NCBI RefSeq assembly: GCF_004363555.1
Contig: NZ_SNZJ01000001.1
Coordinates: 62,001 to 126,000 of the forward strand
Direction of reading: 5' to 3'
DNA: 64,000 nucleotides
Source of the DNA: Halomonas ventosae
GTDB taxonomy: Bacteria; Pseudomonadota; Gammaproteobacteria; Pseudomonadales; Halomonadaceae
Position numbers and translations under genes: made by a program. Every line of letters begins with the position of its first letter. Position 1 is the stretch's first letter. Positions 35,207-44,172 of the stretch are shown here, piece by piece. The notes below the pieces were generated by a model. That model worked only from the letters and a program-made list of their open reading frames with translations. It was not told the origin of the DNA and searched no databases.

Positions 35207-35914
35207 ATGAGCAAAAAAAGCCCAAGATTCATCTTTGTCGTATCAACGGCCGGTTCTATCATGAATCAGGTACTGGAAATTGCCTCCATACGAGAGGTTA
35301 TACATTCAGTGGTAGCTGATCAGCAATGCCCTGCCATCGAGAAAGCTCGAAAACATGGCGTTCCTGTGACTGTTTTTGATGTAGCGTCCAATGATGAATT
35401 TTGCGATGAGCTTTGTAAATATATGGATAAGCATGACATAGACTATGTGCTGTCCTTCTATACGAAGTTTTACACAGAAAAAATTCGCGAGAAATTCAAG
35501 GATCGAATAATCAATTTCCACCCTTCCTTGCTCCCGGCTTTTAAAGGTATGGATGGATTTGGTGATGGGATTGCGTATCACACAAAAATAATTGGAACGA
35601 CTGTGGAATTGATCAAGGATGTAATGGATGAAGGGAAGATTGTTATGCAATCTGCGTGTGCTGTGGAACCAGGGCAAGCCAAAGAAACAATGCGTCATCG
35701 GATATTCGTCCAGCAATGCAAGACACTCATACAGGTAGTCCAGTGGATCAAGGAAGACAGATTAACTGTTCATGGAAACAATGTCAGTATCAGAGGGGCC
35801 TTCTACCATGACATAGAATTTTCCCCGAGCCTGGAATCGAAAGAGGCAATCAAACTGGAAATTCCTGGGCCAGCACCCCATGCATCCGCTACTGGTCTCA
35901 AGGCGTTAGCCTAG
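35207..35914 (+). CDS. Formyltransferase of the PurN/sugar N-formyltransferase fold
   Basis: A 235-residue protein with the 10-formyl-tetrahydrofolate transferase core. The catalytic triad is Asn103 and His105 in IINFHPSLLP and Asp141 in DVMDEGKI, at exactly the spacing of GAR transformylase (Asn106, His108, Asp144). Outside this core it is unlike PurN, and it lies in a glycan cluster, so sugar N-formylation (as by VioF, WbkC or FdtF) is the likely role. The amino-sugar could be the product of the aminotransferase at 47662. The ATG at 35207 has GAGG six bases before it; GTG 35195 is an alternative. Confidence 0.78.
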   Translation: MSKKSPRFIFVVSTAGSIMNQVLEIASIREVIHSVVADQQCPAIEKARKHGVPVTVFDVASNDEFCDELCKYMDKHDIDYVLSFYTKFYTEKIREKFKDRIINFHPSLLPAFKGMDGFGDGIAYHTKIIGTTVELIKDVMDEGKIVMQSACAVEPGQAKETMRHRIFVQQCKTLIQVVQWIKEDRLTVHGNNVSIRGAFYHDIEFSPSLESKEAIKLEIPGPAPHASATGLKALA

Positions 35915-35962
35915 ATTGCAACAGAAAGTCGATAAATGCTTTAAAGTCTAAGGTTGCCAATC

Positions 35963-37681
35963 GTGCAACGCTGGTTCTTATTAATAATCGTCATACTTAT
36001 GATGTTGGTGGCTGTATTCAAGATGCGATACCAAGCTGCCGCTCCTGTGCCGACCATGGAAGGCATGGTCGAGATGCGTGATGGAGTTCAACTATTTACA
36101 AGGGTCTGGTTGCCCAAGGGCAGTAGCGAGGACAGCAGACGATTCCCTGTGGTGATGACGCGTGGCTATCGGGCTGGAGATTATAGCGATGCAGAAACAT
36201 TCACATCTCACGGTTACGCCTATGTGGGGCAAGCAACGCGAGGCCATGCTCCATCCGAGGGTGAGCTAAATCGGTTCTTTGATGATGCTGCAGATGGCTA
36301 CGACACATTGACATGGATCAGTAACAAGTCATGGAGTGATGGCAATATTGCGATGTATGGGCGTTCATATTGGGGTGCCACTCAATGGCTGGTGGCACCA
36401 ACGCAACATCCCAACTTGAAAGCAATTATACCACAAGGTATTAATGCTGATCTATGGCAGTGCGTTTATCGATGCAATGGAGCGCTCTCGTTGGCCATGA
36501 CTGCATCAAGCCGCGCATATGAAAATGCCAATCAGGCTCGTCGCTACGGATGGAAGAATCTGTATAACTTCTTGCCACTCATCGATCTGGACTTGGAAGT
36601 ATCAAAGACCAGGAATCGGCTCTGGCGCGATTATGTTAGCCATTCAACTTACGATGACTTTTGGAAAGAAATTAGCCTCAGGGGTAAATATCATAAGGTA
36701 AAAATCCCGGTATTCATGATGTCGGGTTGGTATGATTATTATGCTGGTGCAGTGTTCGACAATTATGAAGCCTTGCGCGACAGTGGAAATGTGTCTGATA
36801 TTCGTATAGCAATCAACCCCTCAGACCATTTAAATCGCGTGGTTGGTGACAGGGATTTTGGGCCAGACGCATCTAAAATCGATATCATGCTGGCTATCGA
36901 GTGGCTGGACCATGTGATCAAGAAAATCGATAATGGCATGGAATCAGAACCACCCATCAGGATTTTTACAATGGGAATCAATGAGTGGCGCTTTGTAGAC
37001 GAGTGGCCATTACCCAACACTGACTTTACTCCGTTCTATTTCAGCAGCCCTGATGGCTCGAGATTTGGCACGCTTGGAACCTCTCTTCCGGAGAACGAAC
37101 CAGCCACCACCTATCTGTACAATCCAGATGACCCGGTTCCGACACTCGGTGGTAATCACTCATTCCTAGGGAAGGATCACCCCGAACTGATTAGTGTCGG
37201 CGCTGTCGATCAGCGGCCGAACGAGAGCCGCAAAGATGTTTTGGTTTTCACCAGTGCTCCTCTTGAAAACGATCTCGAAGTGACAGGGCCTATCGAGATT
37301 ATCCTCTTTGCCGCGAGCTCTGCCAAGGATACGGACTTTACAGCCAAGCTGATAGACGTTTATCCAGATGGCACAGCTTATAACTTGACTGAAGGAATAA
37401 TTAGGGCAAGGTTCAGAAAATCCATCTGGCAAGCCCCGATCCTGTTAACACCAGGACAAATATCTCGATATACACTAAAGCTTCAGCCAACGAGTAATGT
37501 TTTTCTCCGCGGACATCGAATCCGGGTACATATCACGAGCAGTAATTTCCCCCTCTGGGACCGCAACCCTAATACAGGAAATGAGCAGGGTATGGACGAC
37601 AAAATGGCAGTGGCCGAGCAAACCATACATCATAGCAAGGCATATCCCTCACATATAATTCTTCCCTTGATATTTAGATAA
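35963..37681 (+). CDS. CocE/NonD-type alpha/beta hydrolase, membrane-anchored
   Basis: A 572-residue serine hydrolase of the Xaa-Pro dipeptidyl-peptidase S15/CocE group. A hydrophobic N-terminus (residues ~4-19) is a signal anchor, so it acts in the periplasm. The nucleophile is Ser135 in MYGRSYWG, with MTRGYRAGD and NPSDHLN supplying oxyanion and His regions; the C-terminal jelly-roll domain (PIEIILFAASS, RGHRIRVHITSSNFP) is typical. GTG 35963 is chosen, with AAGG nine bases upstream; TTG 35954 is possible. It may trim acyl or aminoacyl groups from the glycan in the periplasm. That role is inferred from context. Confidence 0.85.
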   Translation: MQRWFLLIIVILMMLVAVFKMRYQAAAPVPTMEGMVEMRDGVQLFTRVWLPKGSSEDSRRFPVVMTRGYRAGDYSDAETFTSHGYAYVGQATRGHAPSEGELNRFFDDAADGYDTLTWISNKSWSDGNIAMYGRSYWGATQWLVAPTQHPNLKAIIPQGINADLWQCVYRCNGALSLAMTASSRAYENANQARRYGWKNLYNFLPLIDLDLEVSKTRNRLWRDYVSHSTYDDFWKEISLRGKYHKVKIPVFMMSGWYDYYAGAVFDNYEALRDSGNVSDIRIAINPSDHLNRVVGDRDFGPDASKIDIMLAIEWLDHVIKKIDNGMESEPPIRIFTMGINEWRFVDEWPLPNTDFTPFYFSSPDGSRFGTLGTSLPENEPATTYLYNPDDPVPTLGGNHSFLGKDHPELISVGAVDQRPNESRKDVLVFTSAPLENDLEVTGPIEIILFAASSAKDTDFTAKLIDVYPDGTAYNLTEGIIRARFRKSIWQAPILLTPGQISRYTLKLQPTSNVFLRGHRIRVHITSSNFPLWDRNPNTGNEQGMDDKMAVAEQTIHHSKAYPSHIILPLIFR

Positions 37682-37798
37682 ATTACGCTTTCTCTGGTGA
37701 AATACTCTAACTTTAACAAGATTTTTTATCCTGTCGCTAACAGCCAGTCTTGTCACGATAGATGTGGCCAAAGTTTCAACCTGAATCGGGAGCTCATT

Positions 37799-38668
37799 AT
37801 GAAGGCAAAGCTTATTTATCGGCTAGTGACAAGATCAATTCTAGGCCCCATTGTATATGAGAAGATTCAATTCAGGCGGCATACGGGGTATTGGTGCGAC
37901 CTTAAAAGCCCGAAAACATTCAACGAAAAAATCTGTTGTAGAAAAGTAAGCCGGGATATGAAAGATGCTGTGATGTTGCAAGATAAGGTTGCGGTCAGGG
38001 AGTATGTAAAAAAAACTGTTGGCGATGAATATCTTACCAAATGCTTCCAAATTTTAGAGGAACCTGAAGACCTCGACTATAATGCACTGCCGGATTCATT
38101 CGTCGTTAAAGGGAATGACGGATGCGGACCAGAAAGCCTTCTTATAGTAAACGACAAAAAAAAATTCACAGAAAAAGACATTAGGGAAAATATTTCACGA
38201 ATACTTCGGCGTCATGATAATCCATTGAAGCGATTTTATCTTTATTCCAATGAGTGGTGGTATGGAATGATCAAACCGAAGGTGATTATCGAAGAGCACC
38301 TTTTGCCTGGTACCGGTAATGTGCCACTTGATTACAAGTTCTTCGTGTTTCATGGGAAAGTACAGTATATCCAGGTTGACTTCGGACGCTTTGTTAACCA
38401 TACACGATCATTGTATGATACTGAGTGGAGGCGTCAAAATTTTAAACTAGGATATCCAGTAGGACCAGACGCGGCTAGACCCACTTGCCTCGAAGAGATG
38501 ATTCGTATTGCCGAACAGCTTGGTAGTAATTACGATTTTGTAAGAGTGGACCTGTATCAGGTTGAGGACGAAAGGATCGTGTTTGGCGAAATAACCATTG
38601 CACCATCCCTGGGACATGCAAGGTTCGAACCTGTGTCGTGGGATCGAGTTTTTGGGGATTTGTGGTAA
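37799..38668 (+). CDS. TupA-like ATP-grasp protein
   Basis: A 289-residue protein of the ATPgrasp_TupA family: SPKTFNEKI, the LQDKVAVREYV segment, PDSFVVKGNDGCG, the IIEEHLLPG strand, DYKFFVFHGKV and the C-terminal VDLYQVEDERIVFGEIT are all characteristic. Family members in capsule loci are proposed to link amino acids or peptides, or to act as carboxylate-amine ligases, on glycans such as teichuronopeptides. ATG 37799 follows GGGAG. A+T-rich, like its neighbours. It and the FemAB-like protein make an amino-acid decoration of the polysaccharide plausible. Confidence 0.82.
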   Translation: MKAKLIYRLVTRSILGPIVYEKIQFRRHTGYWCDLKSPKTFNEKICCRKVSRDMKDAVMLQDKVAVREYVKKTVGDEYLTKCFQILEEPEDLDYNALPDSFVVKGNDGCGPESLLIVNDKKKFTEKDIRENISRILRRHDNPLKRFYLYSNEWWYGMIKPKVIIEEHLLPGTGNVPLDYKFFVFHGKVQYIQVDFGRFVNHTRSLYDTEWRRQNFKLGYPVGPDAARPTCLEEMIRIAEQLGSNYDFVRVDLYQVEDERIVFGEITIAPSLGHARFEPVSWDRVFGDLW

Positions 38669-38696
38669 TAACTATTTCCAGGAGATTAAAGATGCA

Positions 38697-39377
38697 ATGA
38701 AAGCATCAGTCGATAACTTTCTTTACAACAGGGCCGGGTTCAAAGCGTATCGGTGCTCAAAATCCACCAACCATTCCATCGTGATTGATTTAGTTGGCCC
38801 GCCAGGTATCGGGAAAACATACTTGATCAAGAGTTTGATCAAGAATTCAATATTGACATCACGACGTCTGAAGGTCGGTAAGGAAAAGAAAGAATGTGCA
38901 TCACGGGCTCGATTGCTGTCCATTGCGGCTAACGAATTAGACGACATTGACATATTGCAACGAAAAGCGATCAAGATTCTTTATGATCTGAATATGCATG
39001 AATTCCCAGCTACTGTGTTAGTGGACGAAGGGCTCAGCCATCAGTTTACCAACGAGCTTTGTCTCCTTTCAGAGTTATATCCAGATGACTTCAGGGCTAT
39101 CATGAATAATCGGGCAGTGATAAACCTTACAGCAAGTCCAGAGATGATAAATGAAAGGATAAAGAGAAGGTCAAAGACTAAAGGACAAACCCTGAGCTAC
39201 CATAAAAACATGACATGTGATGAATTGTCGTTATTTAACATTGAAGTAATGGGTCGGCGTGCAATGTTAATACGTCGGATGAAGGAAAGCGGGTTTCCTG
39301 GCCTGACTATAGATGTGGATAAGGGGTTGGACGAAATAATCAGTGACATAAATAATTTTATTCTCGATCTTCAGTAG
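38697..39377 (+). CDS. P-loop NTPase, nucleotide-kinase-like (first of two)
   Basis: A 226-residue soluble protein with a clear Walker A loop GPPGIGKT at 34-41, a Walker B-like FPATVLVDEGL and an INERIKRRSKTKGQ lid-like segment, so the fold is that of nucleotide or small-molecule kinases. AGGAGA eleven bases before the ATG supports the start. It probably phosphorylates a small molecule or sugar used by this cluster, or acts as a regulatory NTPase. A second P-loop protein at 43442 is similar in size but not in sequence. No named family was recognised. Confidence 0.7.
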   Translation: MKASVDNFLYNRAGFKAYRCSKSTNHSIVIDLVGPPGIGKTYLIKSLIKNSILTSRRLKVGKEKKECASRARLLSIAANELDDIDILQRKAIKILYDLNMHEFPATVLVDEGLSHQFTNELCLLSELYPDDFRAIMNNRAVINLTASPEMINERIKRRSKTKGQTLSYHKNMTCDELSLFNIEVMGRRAMLIRRMKESGFPGLTIDVDKGLDEIISDINNFILDLQ

Positions 39378-39513
39378 TGGAGAGTTCAAGTCAATATTAT
39401 TTGCCGAGAGCTGGCCGTCTTTGCTCATCGGTTTCCAAAGCGAATAGTATCAGTATTCACAGTTCTTTGAAATTTTTATATTGGTGCTGTAAATTTTACA
39501 GGCGGTGAAACCG

Positions 39514-40452
39514 ATGATTAAGAATGAAAAGGATATCATGGAATCATGGAGTGGCGATATAACTCAGCCGCTTGTCAGCATATTATGCATAACTTACAAT
39601 CACTATGGGTATATCTCCAGAGCAATAGAATCATTCTTGAGTCAAGATTTGCGATCTCCATTTGAGGTAATCATCCATGACGATGCCTCAACGGATGGGA
39701 CCTCCGATATTATCAGAGCCTATCAGTCGCAATATCCTAATATCGTAAAGTCTATCTTTCAAGAAGAAAACCAGTTCTCAAAGGGGCGAGTAGTTTTCGA
39801 TATTGCTCACAAAAAAGCAATTGGGAAATATATAGCTTACTGTGAAGGCGACGACTACTGGATGGACCCCCAAAAAATAAAGTTACAGTGTGCATATCTA
39901 GAAAACCATCCCCATATATCCGTCACATCGCATGATTCATTTTCCATGGATCAGGAAGGCCATATTATAACTCAATCCCGGTTAGCCAGAAAACATCACA
40001 GGGATTATTCTGCACAGGAGATGGCGACAGGAAAGGCATGGATGCTCAATCTCACAATGGTTTTTAGAAATATTGATTTTGGAGATATTCCCGAAAGAGG
40101 GAAAATAAAAAATAATGACAAGTTTCTAATATCTTTACTGGGAAACTATGGTGGCAGTCATTTCCATAGTGAAATTCAACCCGCATGCCATATTGTGCAT
40201 CCTGATGGAATGTGGAGTGGATTGGACTTGAATACTCGTCACGAAGAACAAATTAATTCCTGGTATTGGATCTATAGATATTACAAAAGAGTTGGAAAAG
40301 ATGAATATGCTTATGCCTTCTGGATCATGTATTTGAGAAAGGTGTTTTCGCTCACCTCTCGCAAAACCCTGTCCAAGGAGTTCTTGATCCGAATATTGAG
40401 ACTTCGAGACATTAACCTGTTTGTCAAAAAGTTAAGGTGGCATGGTGAATGA
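39514..40452 (+). CDS. GT2 family glycosyltransferase
   Basis: A 312-residue family-2 enzyme. VSILCITYNHYGYISRAIES, VIIHDDASTDGTSD and KYIAYCEGDDYWMDP give the nucleotide-binding and DxD motifs; the EGDDYW signature is common in O-antigen and capsule transferases. ATG 39514 follows AGGCGG at good spacing; GTG 39505 in the same frame is a weaker alternative. A+T-rich, lying between the first P-loop kinase and the Wzy-like polymerase. Sugar and linkage cannot be deduced. Confidence 0.88.
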   Translation: MIKNEKDIMESWSGDITQPLVSILCITYNHYGYISRAIESFLSQDLRSPFEVIIHDDASTDGTSDIIRAYQSQYPNIVKSIFQEENQFSKGRVVFDIAHKKAIGKYIAYCEGDDYWMDPQKIKLQCAYLENHPHISVTSHDSFSMDQEGHIITQSRLARKHHRDYSAQEMATGKAWMLNLTMVFRNIDFGDIPERGKIKNNDKFLISLLGNYGGSHFHSEIQPACHIVHPDGMWSGLDLNTRHEEQINSWYWIYRYYKRVGKDEYAYAFWIMYLRKVFSLTSRKTLSKEFLIRILRLRDINLFVKKLRWHGE

Positions 40453-40528
40453 CTTGCGTTGGTATCTCTAAGAATGATCTCAATGATATGCATTATGTCC
40501 GCGCCACCATTGTTGAAGAGTAAAAGAC

Positions 40529-41854
40529 ATGACTGACGGCATAAACCTGGAGTATTCTGAGCGGCCATTATTTTTGCGAATTGTATCTATCGTGTCATTG
40601 CCAGCTCTGATAGCCTTGGTTGCTGTCATGGATACACGACTTGCTGTATTTCTGGGGTTTGTCTTTGCAGTCCTGGCTTCGGGGTTCTCACCATTATACG
40701 GTTTTCCAATTATATTGGTCGGCTCTGCACTGAATAACATAGATTTCATCTTTGGACTCCATTTCGGATGGATACTTATTTCTGGCTGTGGATTGGGAGG
40801 CGTTGTTCATGTCTTGCTGAGGCGAGACATATTTCTTGTTTATACAAGTATTGCAGTGCTTATTATTGTTTTTATCGTGCTTGAGGTAAGCGTAGCACTT
40901 TTTGATGGAAGTGGTCGCCTTGATCGTTTAGCCGCTTTGCTTACCATCCTGATATTCATCGCTATTCTCGGAGGATCTCGGCCCGCCGAGTTTGTACGAG
41001 GCTACATTCATCCTGATGCGACACGGGCACTTATTTACATCATGGGAAGTGTTGGTATTATACTTTTCTTTTCAACATTGAGCTTTCTCTCTACACAGGA
41101 TATTAGCATGTCTCGGGATTATGAGCTTGGTCTCTCGATTGGAGATACTGAGTCTTCTCCACGATCCTTATCTAATGTGCTTGGGCTTGTTGTAGTCACA
41201 TGCATGGCTGGAGTAATTACATACAACGCGAACTGGTTTGATAAACTGATGTGGACGGCGATGGGGCTGATCGCTTTTATAGGCATGTTCTATACTGGAT
41301 CTCGCATGCCCGTAATTGCAACGGGATTTGGCTTGGCTGTTGCAGTTTTTACCCAGTTGATCTTCTTTGGAAAAAAATTGCCGGTCAAAAATGTTATCAT
41401 TGCAATGTCAGGTGTCTCTCTTATTTCGATTATTATATATTCACTAGCCATTTATGGTCCTGGTGTTCTTCCGTTCGTTGATGATAGCGTTTCTGATTTT
41501 CGTCTTTTACGTGCACCTACTATTGAATCGAATACCAGGCTGGACCTGTGGCAAGAATATTTTCACGATGCCAGTGTGTTTCAACTGTTATTTGGAAGCG
41601 GCATAGGCTCAATGGGTAACCCTCATTCATTGTTTATAGGAACATTGGGTGCCTTTGGTTTCGTCGGGGTAACCGCACTGTTCTTTTTCATTTCTAGTTT
41701 GGCCATTCAATCCATAAGAAATCATTCCATCATCGCATTGGCACTACTCGGTTATGCCTTGTTGGCACTGTCCTCTTCATCAGATGTCGACAAGTCTTAT
41801 TTCTGGGTTATGGCTGCGGTTGTAATTCTATTCATCCGGTTATCAAGAGTATAA
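40529..41854 (+). CDS. Wzy-like polysaccharide polymerase
   Basis: A 441-residue protein with about eleven membrane segments. The large loop has NTRLDLWQEYFHDASVFQLLFGSGIGSMG followed by PHSLFIGTLGAFGFVG, the arrangement seen in O-antigen polymerases (RLxLW...GxGxG...HS/HN). Being inside the A+T-rich capsule block, it is the best candidate for polymerising this repeat unit, while the proteins at 20034 and 57258 look more like ligases. No overlap with neighbours. Confidence 0.75.
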   Translation: MTDGINLEYSERPLFLRIVSIVSLPALIALVAVMDTRLAVFLGFVFAVLASGFSPLYGFPIILVGSALNNIDFIFGLHFGWILISGCGLGGVVHVLLRRDIFLVYTSIAVLIIVFIVLEVSVALFDGSGRLDRLAALLTILIFIAILGGSRPAEFVRGYIHPDATRALIYIMGSVGIILFFSTLSFLSTQDISMSRDYELGLSIGDTESSPRSLSNVLGLVVVTCMAGVITYNANWFDKLMWTAMGLIAFIGMFYTGSRMPVIATGFGLAVAVFTQLIFFGKKLPVKNVIIAMSGVSLISIIIYSLAIYGPGVLPFVDDSVSDFRLLRAPTIESNTRLDLWQEYFHDASVFQLLFGSGIGSMGNPHSLFIGTLGAFGFVGVTALFFFISSLAIQSIRNHSIIALALLGYALLALSSSSDVDKSYFWVMAAVVILFIRLSRV

Positions 41855-41895
41855 ATATTGTCGCGTTATCATGGGGTATGAACGGAGTGTATATT

Positions 41896-42777
41896 ATGGC
41901 AAAAGAGTTGGGTGTCGTTTATCTTGCTTTGGGTCGCCCTTATCTGGCGATGGCACTCTTGTCGGCCGAAAGCTTGGTAAGACATAATCCAGATATGCCA
42001 TTCACGATCGTCACTAACATAGCCCATCAGCCACCAGACGTAAAATGTTTTCGAAATGGTTTTGATAGCTGGATATATGTCGATGCCGATGTGGAAAGCA
42101 ATCGCCACTTGAAAACCAGGATCTTGGCTTATAGTGAGTATGAAAAGGTCATCTTTCTTGATTGCGATACTATCGTCATGGGGAATCTATCTTTGGCTAG
42201 AAAAATACTCGAATATTTTGATGTTTGTTTGAGGCTGAATCGCTATCCGCAAAAAAGAAACGGCAAAGGTGACGTTAAAGTACTTGGTGATTTAAGGGTT
42301 AGTGACTTGCCTCATTGGAATAGCGGAGTCATGTTGGTAAGAAACAATGCTACAGGGAGAAAATTCTTTGAAAAATGGAATGAAAAATATGTGCAGATTT
42401 GTAACAAGTATGATCAAGTCGCGCTTGTTCCAGCCATCTTCGAAAGTGATGCGCGTATCCTTTCACTTGAAGACAGGTGGAATGCAACAGACCCGGGATT
42501 TGGTAGGGGCAGGTGGAGGAAAGAGACCCTGGTATTTCATTACGCAACAAATATATGTAATAAACTTTTTCATAAGATCATCGAATATGACGAGATGATT
42601 TTCTCGGACCCATCCTGTGCTAACCAGACACGCCAGTTCTTAGAAGCAAAAAGAAAGTTGAAACGATCACAGATGAGCCTGATGAGATACTTGGTAATAA
42701 ATGCCATGTGGCGCATCTCTTCACCGGCAGGGTTTATAGAAAAGTCGAATCCACGGGCATTGAAGAATCGCTTGTAA
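41896..42777 (+). CDS. GT8-like glycosyltransferase
   Basis: A 293-residue GT-A protein: GVVYLALGRPYLAMALLSAESL, then KVIFLDCDTIVMGN with the DCD metal motif and LPHWNSGVMLV, the typical SG(V/M) acceptor segment of retaining glycosyltransferases, and YDQVAL. The ATG at 41896 has GGAG eight bases before it and is preferred over 41878. A degraded transposase sits just after it. Transfers a hexose, probably retaining; donor unknown. Confidence 0.75.
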   Translation: MAKELGVVYLALGRPYLAMALLSAESLVRHNPDMPFTIVTNIAHQPPDVKCFRNGFDSWIYVDADVESNRHLKTRILAYSEYEKVIFLDCDTIVMGNLSLARKILEYFDVCLRLNRYPQKRNGKGDVKVLGDLRVSDLPHWNSGVMLVRNNATGRKFFEKWNEKYVQICNKYDQVALVPAIFESDARILSLEDRWNATDPGFGRGRWRKETLVFHYATNICNKLFHKIIEYDEMIFSDPSCANQTRQFLEAKRKLKRSQMSLMRYLVINAMWRISSPAGFIEKSNPRALKNRL

Positions 42778-42849
42778 AAACTCTCGTTATATTAGCCTGC
42801 CATCGATTTCTTGCTGTAATCCTGAAAGCGATGACCTATAGTGCCTGTT

Positions 42850-42960
42850 CTAGCACATTTCCGCCCCGGCCTGGCCCAGCGACTCGAGCCGATGCTGCCA
42901 GATGCATGCTTTCTTCAAGGACCGGAAGAAGCCCTCGACGAGTCCATTTTTGTTCTAGGT
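42850..42960 (-). mobile_element. Transposase C-terminal remnant (IS3-type)
   Basis: The minus strand reads NGLVEGFFRSLKKACIWQHR, then LESLGQAG to a stop at 42850-42852, resembling the end of the DDE core and following helix of IS3-group OrfB (x-x-E-x-FF-RSLK...W-HR-(F/L)ESL-QA). Upstream on that strand only short, frame-broken pieces remain. It lies in a more GC-rich 600-bp scar between two A+T-rich genes, so an insertion once split this operon. Confidence 0.5.
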
Positions 42961-43441
42961 ACAGGACGCCGTGAAATTCTGGATGCGGCCTTAGGCCTTT
43001 ACCGTCGAAATATTATAGTACCGACGATAGTCTGTTGTCAGAGATCGCTACCGAAAATCTCTCGCGTGTCACTGTCCATGATCACCGCGAAGCCGGCTGG
43101 CTGTTCCATTCCACATCACACCAAGGCCGGTTCGGTAGCTCAGCGCTCCATAGGGCTCTCCAGGACCAGGTGTGCCTGCAGTTGCCTTACGGGTTCTCGT
43201 CCTCGTCCTCGTCGAGCGTGTGGCACCCCTTCTGAAGCGCGCAGATCCGCGAATGGGCCTCTCACCGTGCTCCCGTTGGTTTACCGAATCTCGGTCTCAA
43301 ACTGCTCGCGGATGTCCTTGAGGCGTGTTTGGACCCGATTCTCCATGCTCTTGTTGCTGAATGAAGGCCCGTAGACAGTTTCTGGCTGCGATGCTCCGTA
43401 GAACATAATTCCTTTATAGAACCGTATCGATAGGCTTACAC
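42961..43441. other. Scar region between glycosyltransferase and P-loop gene
   Basis: About 480 bases, GC-richer than both neighbours, with no intact frame on either strand. It is probably debris belonging to the transposase remnant on its left, but no second element can be named. Confidence 0.45.
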
Positions 43442-44128
43442 ATGGCTTGCATCATTGAGTTTACCGGTAAACCCGGTTCCGGAAAAACGCACTACTGCAG
43501 AGAGCTTGTTAGGTGCACTGGTGAAGAGAGTATTCATGATCGAGTCAAAGTGATGTTGTTCAGCGGTCAACGGAAATTTAAATATCCGTTGAAGATTATC
43601 TCCTGTTTCGAGTGTCTAGTTGCATCAAGGGCTCGTGCATTAAAGATTGTAAAAATAATTAATAATGCACTGTCAGGGGTAAACAAAAGGAGGTTGGTTT
43701 CAACTATTGTCAACGCGGCATATATCGACTTCAACCTGCGTCGAGCCCTTCGGGATCATGATATAGTCATTCTTGACCAAGGCTTCGTTCAGCTATGCTG
43801 GGCAAATATTCATGACAAAAACATTGAAGAAGTTAAGTCCGTGCTACAAACGCTTTACGAGCCATATGCTGATCACGATGTTTTGATTTCCTATATTCAT
43901 GCGTCTGGAGAAGTCTTTGAAGCTAACGTGGCTACCAGGCCTGACCTATTGGATAAATGTAATTACCAAGTTGACTCCTTTGATGAAGCCAGATTTTTAG
44001 GCTTGGTTGGGGATGCCTGCATGACGAACCGACTTGATTTGATCAGACTCCATAATAATAATTATGGTAGTGCCGATGTTGGGAGGGTGTTTTCTCGGAT
44101 CGAAGCGGCTTGCTGCGCTAGTCAATGA
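43442..44128 (+). CDS. P-loop NTPase, nucleotide-kinase-like (second of two)
   Basis: A 228-residue protein starting at once with a P-loop: CIIEFTGKPGSGKTHYC, Walker A at residues 9-16. The HDIVILDQGFVQLCW segment is a Walker B followed by the Gln/Gly stretch of deoxynucleoside- or adenylate-kinase-like proteins, and VATRPDLLDK may be the lid. It is similar in size to the protein at 38697 but not closely related. Two P-loop kinases in one glycan cluster point to phosphorylation of a substituent or activation of an unusual precursor. Function unknown. Confidence 0.7.
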   Translation: MACIIEFTGKPGSGKTHYCRELVRCTGEESIHDRVKVMLFSGQRKFKYPLKIISCFECLVASRARALKIVKIINNALSGVNKRRLVSTIVNAAYIDFNLRRALRDHDIVILDQGFVQLCWANIHDKNIEEVKSVLQTLYEPYADHDVLISYIHASGEVFEANVATRPDLLDKCNYQVDSFDEARFLGLVGDACMTNRLDLIRLHNNNYGSADVGRVFSRIEAACCASQ

Positions 44129-44172
44129 GTCTATTCAGCCACGCGTTTGTCTTATACGAATAGGTCTGCCCT

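Noticed and set aside
35207..35914. PurN (GAR transformylase) for the formyltransferase gene
   Set aside because: The catalytic triad matches but flanking sequence and glycan context do not; purN normally neighbours purM.
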